From NCBI GenBank assembly GCA_023391175.1, contig JAEWBL010000589.1:1-11947 (forward strand): DNA of 11,947 nt, given 5' to 3'. A model generated the notes under the pieces. That model was not told the DNA's origin and did not search any database. It saw only the letters and a list, made by a program, of their open reading frames with translations. The position numbers were made by a program, and so were the translations under genes. The stretch is from Pseudomonadota bacterium. GTDB taxonomy: Bacteria > Pseudomonadota > Alphaproteobacteria > Rhizobiales > Xanthobacteraceae. Shown here piece after piece: positions 1-7,122 of this stretch (the first letter of the stretch is position 1; every line of letters begins with the position of its first letter).

Positions 1-37
1 TGGCGTTGAGCAGTTGCGATCCGTAGGAGGTCGCCGC
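1..37 (-). repeat. 37-bp exact direct repeat, copy 1 (at window edge)
   Basis: Bases 1-37 are identical to bases 762-798 and in the same orientation. Translated on the minus strand, both encode AATSYGSQLLNA. The sequences diverge abruptly after base 37 / base 798. Copy 1 touches the window edge, so the true repeat may be longer. Confidence 0.85.
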
Positions 38-761
38 CGCGTGGTTGGTGACGATCAGGCCCGAGGTGGACTGGATGCCGCTCTGCGCGAAGATCGCGAT
101 GGAATTGGCGCCGCTCGTGCTGATCGTGCCGAGATAGTTGATGGAGATGTCGCCGGGGGAGAGGGGCCGCTGACACCCGTGACGCGGGAATCCGTGGTCG
201 ATCCGGTCGGGATGATGAGGCCGCCGGAATTGCCCACGAGGCCGCCGCCGCCGCTGAGGCTCTGGGCGACGATGCCATGGGCGTTGGTTCCGGTGGTGGT
301 GATGGAGGACACGCCGTTGGAGACGATGGTCACGTCGCCGCCGACCATGTTCGCATTGACCTCGACGCCGCGCTTCACGGGGGGCAGGAAATTGGCGTAG
401 GTCATGCCGGAGGTGGCATCGAGCGCGCCGGTGTAGCCGCCGCCTCCGCCGATGGACTGGGCCACGACCGCGGTCGCCCCGTTGCCCGAGGTGGCGATGC
501 TGCTGCCCGCTTCGAAGGTGATGGTGACGCCGCCGCCGGTCTCCACCAGATTGCCGGAGGAGGAATTGCCGAGGCTGCCCTTCACCGTCAGAGTATTCAC
601 GTCGAGGCCGGAGCCGTCGGTGGCGAAGCCGCCGCCGCCGCCGATGGACTGGGCAAGGATGCCGAACGCACTGTCACCGCTGGTGGTGATGGTGCCGGAA
701 TCAATGACGATGACGGTCCCGCCCGAGCCGGCCGCGCCGCCGTTGCCGCCCATGGTGATGG

Positions 762-798
762 TGGCGTTGAGCAGTTGCGATCCGTAGGAGGTCGCCGC
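762..798 (-). repeat. 37-bp exact direct repeat, copy 2
   Basis: This is the second copy of the sequence at 1-37. Here it sits in a normal passenger context (GGAATSYGSQLLNATITMGG). Exact identity over 37 bases is unusual in this gene, whose other repeat units are similar in protein but divergent in DNA. Confidence 0.85.
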
Positions 799-3607
799 GC
801 CGCCCGTGCCCCAGCCGCCGCCGATGGACTGGGCGAGGATGCCGTGGGAGGCAAAGCCCGAGGTCGTGATCGTGGCGCTCGTCGTGTTGTTGTAGGCGTA
901 GACATTGCCGCCATTGCCGTCGGCGCCGCCGGCCGCCACGCCGATGCTGACACTCTTCGACAGGCCTGCCGCCAGCGTCATGGTCTGGGCGTTGCCGGCC
1001 TCGCCGCCGCCACCGACGCTGGTGATCTGGATACCGGGGGATTGGTCGCCGGTCGTCGTCAGCATGCCGGTGTTGGTCACGTTCACGGTGCCGCCGTCGC
1101 CGCCGCCCCCGCCGTTTCCGGCGATGCTCATGGTGAAATAGACCTGCGGCTGGTCCGGGCCGAAACCGGCCGAATAGGTGCTGCTGTTGGACTGCCCGCC
1201 GGCGCCGCCGTTCGCGCCCACGGAAAGCGCGCGGATGGCGGCCGAGTCGCGGCCGGAGGTGCTGATGGTGCCACCGGCGGTGTTGTTGATGGTCAGGTCG
1301 CCGCCGGTGCCGCCGGTGCCGCCGCTTCCACCGAGATCGATGGTCACGGCCGGAACGCTGAAGCCGCCGACGTTCGTGCTGCGGACGCTGCCGCCGAGGC
1401 CGCCGCCCTCGCTGAAGGCGAAGATGCCGTTGCTCGAGTCGCCCGAGGTGGTGATGGTGCCGTTATTGGTGATTCAGGTGTAACCGCCCTTCGCGCCGTT
1501 GGCGCCCTGCCCGCCTTGGGCGAAGATGAAGATCGCGCCGTTCGTATCGGTGGATCCCCCGGCGCCGCCGCCGCCACCGAAGGAGCTGGCGAAGATGCCG
1601 TGGCTCTCGTCGCCGGAGGTGACGATCGCGCCGGTGTTCTGCACGCTCACCTGGCCGCTCGGGGCGCCTTTGCCGGCCTGGCTGCTTTCCACCCCGTTTG
1701 CACCCGTGCCGCCGATGCTTGTCGCGTAGATGCCGGAGGAATAGGCGCCCTTGGTGGTGATCGTGCCGCCGCTGACCCCCTCCACCGCGAAGCCCGTCGT
1801 CAGTCCGGTGCCGCCGTTCCCCGACGTATCTCCGGATGTGATGCCGCTCTGGCCGCCGTTGCCACCCGACGAGATCGCCCGGATGCCGACCGCGTAGTTG
1901 CCTGCCGTGGAGATGTTGGCATTGGTCTTGATGGTGACGATGCCGGCCGCGCCGCCATTGCCGCCATTGCCGACGCCAAAATCTCCATTCTCCGCCCTGT
2001 GGTAGCCGCCGTATCCGCCCTGCCCGCCGATGCTCTGGGCGAGGATGCCGCCGGAATGATCGCCCGATGTGCTGATGATGATGGGCTGGCCGCCCTGGGC
2101 CGAATAGGTGGTGAAGCTCACATTCCCGGCGTTGCCGCCCCCGCTGGCATCGCTCCAGTGGTTGATGAACGACCCGTTGTCGGTGAAGCCGCCGCCACCG
2201 CCGCTGCCGCCGTTGGCGATGAGCGCCACGGCCGGCGAATTGGCCCCCACGCTGCTGATCTGGATCGATGGCGCCGCCGCGGACTGGGGCTGGAGGGTGA
2301 GGGAAATGTTGCCCGCGTTGCCGGCGCTGCCGACGGTCTGCCCGCTGCCCCCATAGAGATGGCCGTAGCCGGCGTTGCCGCCGCTGGCGTTGATGAGGAT
2401 CGCCGGCGCCACCTATTTGGTGCCGAGCAGCGGGTTGGGGCTCTGCTGGTGGTCACGCTGCCGCCGATGGTGGCCGTGACGTTGGCGCCGTTGCCGCCCG
2501 CGTTGGGTCCGCAGATGCTGGTCAGGCAGGCATCTCCGCCCATGGCCTTCAGATAGATGGCCGGCCCCGCATTGGCCGCCGTGACCGACACGTTGCCGGT
2601 GCTGACGAGGGTGATGGTCCCGGCATTGCCGGCCGTGTGCAGCACGCTGTAATAGCTCGCGGTATTCACCGAGCCGCCGGAGCTGTTGACGAGGATGCCC
2701 ATGGCCCCCGCCCCGGTTGCGGTGATGTCGCCGGAGGCGTGGATCACCACATTGCCGCCGTTGCTGCCATTGCCCGCGGCGTAGCGGTCGCCTTCCGCGC
2801 TTTCCATGGCGATGCCGGAATTGCCGCCGGCAGCGAGAATGGCGATGCCGTTGCTGTAGGCGCCTGAGACCTAGATGCCCGCGCCGCCCGCCGAAAGCTC
2901 GCCATAGGCGAAGCCGGCCGGCCCGCCGATGCCGCCATTGGCGTTGGCATAAATGCCGGCCGCACGCGAGCCGTTGGTCTGGATCGCCACCCCCGAGGAG
3001 GTGGTGATGGAGATGTTGCCGCCGTTGCCGCCTGTACCGCCGTTCCCGCCCTCATGAATAGAATGGTACGAGCCCTGCCCGCCCACGCCGCCCGTCGTGC
3101 GCACGGAGATGCCGCTCGAACCGTTTCCGGTGACGCTGATATTGCCATACTGCTTGACCGAGACAGTCCCGCCGTTGCCGCCGCTCCCGCCCGCGTTGGG
3201 CTTGGAATCGCCGGTATAGCCGACCGTGCCGCCGGCGCCGCCCATGCTGTTGATAGAGATCCCCGAGGAATTGCTGCCGCTGGTGACGATGGCGCCGTGA
3301 TTGACGAGGTTCGCGCCGTTGGAATTCCCGCCGGTGCCGCCGTTGCCGCCCGATGTCTTCACATAGATGCCCGGGCTCGCATTGCCGGACACGGTGATGG
3401 CGCCCTTGGCGTAGATTTTGGCGTAGCCGCCGGTGCCGCCGGCGCCGCTCGGGCCGGAGGAGGTGCCGTAGGTGTATCCGCCGATGCCGCCGACGCCGCC
3501 CACCGAAATCGCCGAGATGCCGGCACCCGTCCCGGCCGAGGTCAGCGCCCCGGTGTTGTTGATGTTGATGGTGCCGCCGTTGCCGCCGGCGCCGCCGGAC
3601 TGGGAGC

Positions 3608-4180
3608 CGCCGTCACGTAGCGCACCCGCCCGTCCTCCAGGGCGAGACCGTTGAGGTGGCAACGATCCTCGGCGGCGAGCCGGGAGATGAACTTCGGCTT
3701 CCACACCGGCTTGAAGGAGTGCGTGCTGCTGACCTTGGCGAGGCAGCTGAACTTGGTGTTCACGAAGACGATGCGGCCGCTCGCCTCCACCGCGATCTCG
3801 TGGGCGTCAACGTCGCCGGTGACATAAGCGGTGCGCGGCACGTAGAGGCGGTCGAAATGCCCGTTCGCCCGCTCATCGGGGCGGAGCACGTTGGCGAAGC
3901 GCCAGATCTGGTTCAGCGAGGCGAGATAAAGCTCGTTACCGCGCGGAGCGAGGCCCATGGCCCGCACGAAATTGCGCTGGTGGAACGAGAGGTTGTCGTT
4001 GCCGAACTGGCCGACCAGGAAGAGCTGCCCGCTCTGGTAGGAGGAGAAGGCGAGGCTGACCCTGTGCTGCCGCAGCCACGTGGCGAAGGTGCGGGAGCAG
4101 GTGATCTGGGTCTGGTCCTCCGCGAGGGACGGCGCCGGCGTTGCCGCCTCGGCTGTCGCTACCGCGTGCGCTTCTTCCAT
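3608..4180 (-). pseudogene. TIGR03032 family protein, C-terminally truncated
   Basis: The first 191 codons read as a TIGR03032-family protein, a widespread bacterial family of unknown function, probably with a repeat-strand propeller-like fold. Recognisable conserved blocks are LAFSSYQSGQLFLVG (residues 43-57), the NFVRAMGLAPRGNELYLAS segment (70-88), GRIVFVNTKFSCLA (135-148) and FISRLAAEDRCHLNGLA (164-180). After GRVRYVTA (184-191) the match ends, and the frame runs 20 codons into antisense-like passenger sequence (APSPAAPAAT) before a stop at 3542. Family members are usually well over 300 residues, so roughly the second half is missing. The ATG at 4180 is chosen because the family-like region begins soon after it; its ribosome binding site is weak. 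There is no signal peptide. The truncated product is probably non-functional, though a short stable fragment cannot be excluded. Confidence 0.8.
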
Positions 4181-4370
4181 CGCTTCGACTCGCTCTGCCT
4201 ATCGGACCGTGGGTCGGCCAAGGGCCAGGGAGTGAAGCCGTTTTTTTTTCACCTGAGACCAGACCGCAGCGGCGCAGCGCACAGCCTGCCCCTCGCGCTG
4301 CCCCCGCACGGGCGCGAGCCCGCCGGAGCCGAATCGCCCGCCTTACCCGGAACCCCTTGAAGCGAGCTAA

Positions 4371-4385
4371 TTTGGTTGGACCAAA
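4371..4385. promoter_or_regulatory. LldR/FadR-type operator O1 upstream of lldP
   Basis: TTTGGT-TGG-ACCAAA is a perfect 6-bp inverted repeat with a 3-bp centre. It matches the GGT-N3-ACC architecture known for FadR-subfamily GntR regulators such as E. coli LldR. It lies 20 bp upstream of the putative -35 element. Binding by the downstream regulator is inferred. Confidence 0.75.
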
Positions 4386-4404
4386 ATGTCTCGCACGATT
4401 TCGT

Positions 4405-4433
4405 TTGACATCGACACGCGCATTAGGCAGTAC
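4405..4433 (+). promoter_or_regulatory. Putative lldP promoter
   Basis: A consensus -35 hexamer TTGACA lies at 4405-4410. With a 17-bp spacer the -10 would be CAGTAC (4428-4433), a weak match that overlaps O2. Position between O1 and O3 supports the assignment; the -10 choice is uncertain. Confidence 0.45.
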
Positions 4434-4437
4434 CAAA
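4423..4437. promoter_or_regulatory. Imperfect LldR-type operator O2 over the lldP promoter
   Basis: TTAGGC-AGT-ACCAAA has a perfect right arm and a 4-of-6 left arm against TTTGGT. It overlaps the expected -10 position (about 4428-4433), so occupancy would block RNA polymerase. It shares its AGT centre and right arm with O3. Confidence 0.5.
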
Positions 4438-4454
4438 TTAACAATGCGTACTTT

Positions 4455-4469
4455 TTTGGTAGTACCAAA
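4455..4469. promoter_or_regulatory. LldR/FadR-type operator O3 in the lldP leader
   Basis: TTTGGT-AGT-ACCAAA is a second perfect copy of the palindrome, just downstream of the likely transcription start and 18 bp before the lldP start codon. Its centre (4462) is 84 bp from the O1 centre, which is eight helical turns. The O1/O3 pair flanks the promoter, as described for the two LldR operators of the E. coli lld operon. Confidence 0.75.
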
Positions 4470-4477
4470 TAACAATT

Positions 4478-4483
4478 GGAGGG
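4478..4483 (+). promoter_or_regulatory. Ribosome binding site deciding the lldP GTG start
   Basis: GGAGGG sits four bases before GTG 4488. A TTG in the same frame at 4476 overlaps this Shine-Dalgarno sequence and cannot be the start. Confidence 0.75.
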
Positions 4484-4487
4484 TAAC

Positions 4488-6173
4488 GTGGGGGTCTGGA
4501 ACCAGATTTATAACCCGATGGGGAACATGTGGCTGTCGAGCCTCGGCGCCGCCATCCCGATCATCTTCTTTTTCGTCGCGCTCACCCGGCTCAAGCTGAA
4601 AGGCTATGTGGCCGGGACCATCACGGTTCTTCTTGCGCTCGGCGTTGCCATCCTGCTTTACGGCATGCCGGTACAGATGGCGCTTGCTGCTGGCGTCTAC
4701 GGTTTCTTCTATGGACTGTGGCCGATCGCCTGGATCATCATCGGCGCGGTCTTTCTCTACAAGATTTCCGTTGAGACAGGCCAGTTCGAGATCATCCGCC
4801 GCTCCATCCTCTCCGTGACGGAAGACCAGCGCCTGCAATTGCTCCTGGTGGGCTTCGCATTCGGCGCCTTTCTCGAGGGCGCGGCCGGCTTCGGGGCGCC
4901 CGTGGCCATCACCGCCGCGCTGCTCGTGGGCCTCGGGTTCAAGCCGCTCTACGCCGCCGGCCTTTGCCTGATCGCCAACACCGCGCCGGTCGCCTTCGGC
5001 GCCATGGGCATCCCGATCATCGTCGCCGGGCAGGTCACGGGGCTCGATCCCTTCCATATCGGCCAGATGGCCGGGCGCCAGCTTCCCTTCCTCTCGGTGC
5101 TGGTGCCCTTCTGGCTCATCCTCATCATGGATGGCACGCGCGGCGTGCGCGAGACGTGGCCCGCGATCCTCGTCGCCGGCGGCTCCTTCGCCACCGTGCA
5201 GTTCCTGACCGCCAATTTCGTCGGCCCGGAGTTGCCCGACATCACCGCCGCGCTCGCCACCCTCATCACCCTGCCGCTGTTCCTGCGCTTCTGGCAGCCC
5301 CGCCGCATCTTCCGCTTCGAGACCGAGGCGAAAAAGGCGGGATTGATGGACCACGACGCCGCCCCGGCGCCCGCCGCCATCGAGCCCGGCGTGACCTACA
5401 CTGCCGGCCAGATCGTCCGCGCCTGGTCGCCGTTCCTCATCCTCACCGTATTCGTGACCATCTGGAGCATCCCGCCCTTCAAGGCCCTGTTCGCGCCGGG
5501 CGGCGCCCTGGCCGACATGGTGGCCCATGTGAGCGTGCCGTTCCTGCACAACATGGTCGTGAAGCTGCCGCCCATCGTCGCCAGCGCGAAGCCCTTTGCC
5601 GCTGACTACAAGTTCGACTGGCTCTCGGCCACGGGCACGGCGATCTTCCTTGCCGCCATCGTCTCGGTCGTGTTCCTCGGCATGAAGCCGTCGCGGGCGG
5701 TCTCGACCTTTTTCTCGACCATCAAGGGCCTGCTGATCCCGATCTACTCCATCGGCATGGTGCTGGCCTTCGCCTTCATCGCCAACTACTCGGGCCTCTC
5801 CTCCACCCTCGGCCTCGCGCTGTCGGAGACCGGACCGAGCTTCACCTTCTTCTCGCCCTTCCTCGGCTGGCTCGGCGTGTTCCTGACCGGCTCCGACACC
5901 TCGGCCAACGCGCTGTTCGCCTCGCTGCAGGCCACCACCGCGCACCAGATCGGGGTCAGCGACGTCCTCCTCGTGGCGGTCAACACCACCGGCGGCGTCA
6001 CCGGCAAGATGATCTCGCCCCAGTCCATCGCCATCGCCTGCGCGGCGGCGGGCCTCATCGGCCGGGAGTCGGACCTGTTCCGCTTCACCGTCAAGCACAG
6101 CCTCGCGCTTGCGGCCATCGTCGGCATCATGACCACTATTCAGGCTTACCTGACACCGTGGATGATCCCCTGA
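4488..6173 (+). CDS. lldP: L-lactate permease LldP (LctP family)
   Basis: This 561-residue inner-membrane permease should import L-lactate, and probably D-lactate and glycolate, by proton symport. It resembles E. coli LldP from end to end by recollection: [19 protein letters not shown] aligns with the E. coli N terminus and the C terminus ends TPWMIP. Conserved family blocks include LKLKGYVAG (36-43), [19 protein letters not shown] (71-89), [20 protein letters not shown] (126-145), [14 protein letters not shown] (164-177), [20 protein letters not shown] (420-439), [16 protein letters not shown] (466-481) and [18 protein letters not shown] (500-517). Many hydrophobic spans fit the 12-14 helices of the family. 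GTG 4488 is chosen because a good Shine-Dalgarno precedes it and it matches the family N terminus. Operators around its promoter and the LldR-like gene downstream support lactate-induced expression. The gene is full length and intact. Confidence 0.95.
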   Translation: MGVWNQIYNPMGNMWLSSLGAAIPIIFFFVALTRLKLKGYVAGTITVLLALGVAILLYGMPVQMALAAGVYGFFYGLWPIAWIIIGAVFLYKISVETGQFEIIRRSILSVTEDQRLQLLLVGFAFGAFLEGAAGFGAPVAITAALLVGLGFKPLYAAGLCLIANTAPVAFGAMGIPIIVAGQVTGLDPFHIGQMAGRQLPFLSVLVPFWLILIMDGTRGVRETWPAILVAGGSFATVQFLTANFVGPELPDITAALATLITLPLFLRFWQPRRIFRFETEAKKAGLMDHDAAPAPAAIEPGVTYTAGQIVRAWSPFLILTVFVTIWSIPPFKALFAPGGALADMVAHVSVPFLHNMVVKLPPIVASAKPFAADYKFDWLSATGTAIFLAAIVSVVFLGMKPSRAVSTFFSTIKGLLIPIYSIGMVLAFAFIANYSGLSSTLGLALSETGPSFTFFSPFLGWLGVFLTGSDTSANALFASLQATTAHQIGVSDVLLVAVNTTGGVTGKMISPQSIAIACAAAGLIGRESDLFRFTVKHSLALAAIVGIMTTIQAYLTPWMIP

Positions 6174-6188
6174 GGCGAAGCCGCCTCA
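6171..6188 (+). terminator. Stem-loop at the lldP stop codon
   Basis: TGAGGCG-AAGC-CGCCTCA is a perfect 7-bp stem with a 4-base loop, and its first three bases are the lldP stop codon. Only a short T run (6192-6194) follows, so it may be a weak intrinsic terminator or an mRNA 3'-end stabiliser between lldP and lldR. Confidence 0.45.
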
Positions 6189-6191
6189 CAG

Positions 6192-6206
6192 TTTGGTCCA
6201 ACCATC
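6192..6206. promoter_or_regulatory. LldR-type operator upstream of lldR (distal)
   Basis: TTTGGT-CCA-ACCATC keeps the TGGT-N3-ACCA core. It matches the reverse complement of O1 at 13 of 15 positions, including the centre. It lies in the lldP-lldR gap and supports autoregulation of lldR. Confidence 0.6.
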
Positions 6207-6232
6207 ATCCCCAAGCCTTGGGTCCGGGATGA
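6205..6232. repeat. Nested palindrome (REP-like) between lldP and lldR
   Basis: TCATCCC (6205-6211) pairs with GGGATGA (6226-6232), and inside it CCCAAG (6210-6215) can alternatively pair with CTTGGG (6217-6222). The TCATCCC/GGGATGA ends resemble those of the larger palindrome at 9534-9642, so it may be a short or degenerate relative. Confidence 0.5.
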
Positions 6233-6312
6233 ACGCGCGGGCTGGAAGTTCCTGTGCCGGAAAGACATAGTGGCGTTGGGGCGAGCCGGCGGGTCCGGCG
6301 CGCCCCGCGTCA

Positions 6313-6327
6313 TCTGATCGGACCAAG
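6313..6327. promoter_or_regulatory. Imperfect LldR-type operator upstream of lldR (proximal)
   Basis: TCTGAT-CGG-ACCAAG has a GGACCAA half like O1 and a degenerate left arm (4 of 6). It ends 15 bp before the lldR ATG and overlaps the start of its AAGGCAGG ribosome binding region, so binding here could limit lldR expression. Confidence 0.45.
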
Positions 6328-6342
6328 GCAGGCAACTCACCC

Positions 6343-7122
6343 ATGGCGTCGCCCCCCTCACCCTCCTCAGCGCAGCGCGTGGCCGACCGGATCGAGCTGG
6401 CGATCGAGGCGCTGATCGAGGACCGCGGCCTTGCCGTGGGCGACCGGCTTCCCTCCGAACGTGCCCTTTCCGAAATGCTGGGGGCCTCGCGCAACACCCT
6501 GCGCGAAGCGCTGATGCGTCTTGGCGCGCGGGGGCGCATCACCCTCCGCAGGGGCGGCAACATCATCACCCAGCCGACCCTGCCTCGACGGACCACCACC
6601 ATCCCCGATCCCTTGGCCTCGGTGGTCGCGGGCAATCCCGGCTTCGGCCAGGACGTTCTGGAGGTGCGCCGGGGGCTGGAGGGGCAGGCCGCCTACCATG
6701 CCGCGCTCCGGGCGACGCCGGACGATCTCGACGCCATCCGGCGCTGCCTGGACAAGCTTGCGGCCTATCACGAGAAGGGCGAGGCGGTGGCCGAGGCCCG
6801 CGCCGACGCCGCCTTCCACCTCGCCATCGCCGATGCCTCGCACAATGCGGTGCTGCGCTCGGTCATGTCGAGCATGTTCGGACTGCTCCAGAGCAGCATC
6901 TCCGAAAGCCTCGACAAGCTCTACATCGTGCCGCGCACCTATGAGCGGCTGTGCGCACAGCATCAGGCGCTGATGGACGCCATCGCCGCCGGTGACGCAG
7001 ATGCCGCCCGCCGCGCCTCGGACGATCATCTCGCCTTCGTGCAGCAGACCATCCGCACCATCGACGAGGAACGCGCCCGGCGCGAGCGTGCGGACACCCT
7101 GCGCCGGACGGCGGGGATTTAG
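6343..7122 (+). CDS. lldR: FadR/GntR-family lactate regulator LldR
   Basis: This 259-residue cytoplasmic transcription factor has an N-terminal winged helix-turn-helix (about 10-75; GDRLPSERALSEMLGASRN with recognition helix around 47-60) and a C-terminal all-helical FCD ligand domain (about 100-245). Likely FCD metal/ligand residues are D155, H159, H207 and H229. The segments AAYHAALRATPDD, FHLAIADASHN and YIVPRTY closely follow E. coli LldR, whose ligand is L-lactate and which both represses and activates the lld operon. The gene follows lldP with a 169-bp gap containing two operator-like sites, so it probably binds its own promoter and that of lldP. ATG 6343 follows an AAGGCAGG region about ten bases upstream. 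Its TAG stop overlaps the dgoA stop on the other strand. The specific effector (L-lactate rather than glycolate) is inferred from the permease neighbour. Confidence 0.9.
   Translation: MASPPSPSSAQRVADRIELAIEALIEDRGLAVGDRLPSERALSEMLGASRNTLREALMRLGARGRITLRRGGNIITQPTLPRRTTTIPDPLASVVAGNPGFGQDVLEVRRGLEGQAAYHAALRATPDDLDAIRRCLDKLAAYHEKGEAVAEARADAAFHLAIADASHNAVLRSVMSSMFGLLQSSISESLDKLYIVPRTYERLCAQHQALMDAIAAGDADAARRASDDHLAFVQQTIRTIDEERARRERADTLRRTAGI

Larger units (their letters stand above)
1..3607 (-). pseudogene. Degraded giant glycine-rich autotransporter passenger, partial
   Basis: Read on the minus strand, this encodes a long run of beta-helix-type repeats of roughly 45-60 residues. Their hallmark is a GI-x-A-x-SIGG-x-GG turn (for example HGILAQSIGGG, FGILAQSIGGGGG, TAVVAQSIGGGGG) after a T-I-T-T-S-G strand, and about twenty such turns are visible. 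This is typical of very large autotransporter (type V) surface proteins of alphaproteobacteria. No signal peptide or start remains, because the 5' end abuts a TIGR03032 remnant, and the C-terminal barrel would lie beyond position 1. The frame is broken by TAG at 2871-2873, a one-base-loss-type frameshift near 2416-2450, TAG at 2413-2415, TGA at 1474-1476, and a second frameshift in C-rich sequence near 152-167. Repeat-type protein continues on both sides of every lesion, so this is one former gene. Open segments are about 3607-2874, 2870-2450, 2412-1477 and 1473-167. The adhesin role is inferred from the family. Confidence 0.82.
4181..4487. other. Divergent intergenic region ahead of lldP
   Basis: About 300 bases separate the TIGR03032 remnant (minus) from lldP (plus). 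The half nearest the remnant is GC-rich, apart from a run of nine T at 4241-4249, and contains a 7-bp inverted repeat (CTCGCGC 4292-4298 / GCGCGAG 4312-4318). The half nearest lldP (4365-4487) is clearly AT-richer and carries three operator-like palindromes, a TTGACA -35 element and the lldP ribosome binding site. I see no small gene here. Confidence 0.7.

Noticed and set aside
1..798. 37-bp direct repeats as attachment sites of an integrated element
   Set aside because: Both copies lie inside one reading-frame family of passenger repeats, with no integrase, tRNA or foreign gene between them.
277..2556. Very long plus-strand open frame opposite the autotransporter
   Set aside because: It is an Ala/Gly/Asp-rich antisense shadow of GC-rich minus-strand repeats, with no recognisable domain or start signal.
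1..3600. CRISPR-like or tandem DNA repeat array
   Set aside because: The periodicity is at protein level (beta-helix units) with divergent DNA and variable spacing; there are no constant repeats with unique spacers.
1..3607. PE-PGRS or collagen-like protein as identity for the glycine-rich gene
   Set aside because: The GILAQSIGGGGG turns with TITTSG strands fit autotransporter beta-helix passengers; no PE domain or Gly-X-Y triplets are present.
4232..4252. T9 run as an intrinsic terminator on the plus strand
   Set aside because: No strong GC stem directly precedes the T run (only GGCC-AAG-GGCC 15 bases away), and no plus-strand gene ends there. It may just be an A-tract ahead of the TIGR03032 remnant.
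3936..6098. 720-codon minus-strand open frame across the lldP locus
   Set aside because: It is composed of low-complexity charged residues and is antisense to the clearly conserved LldP permease.
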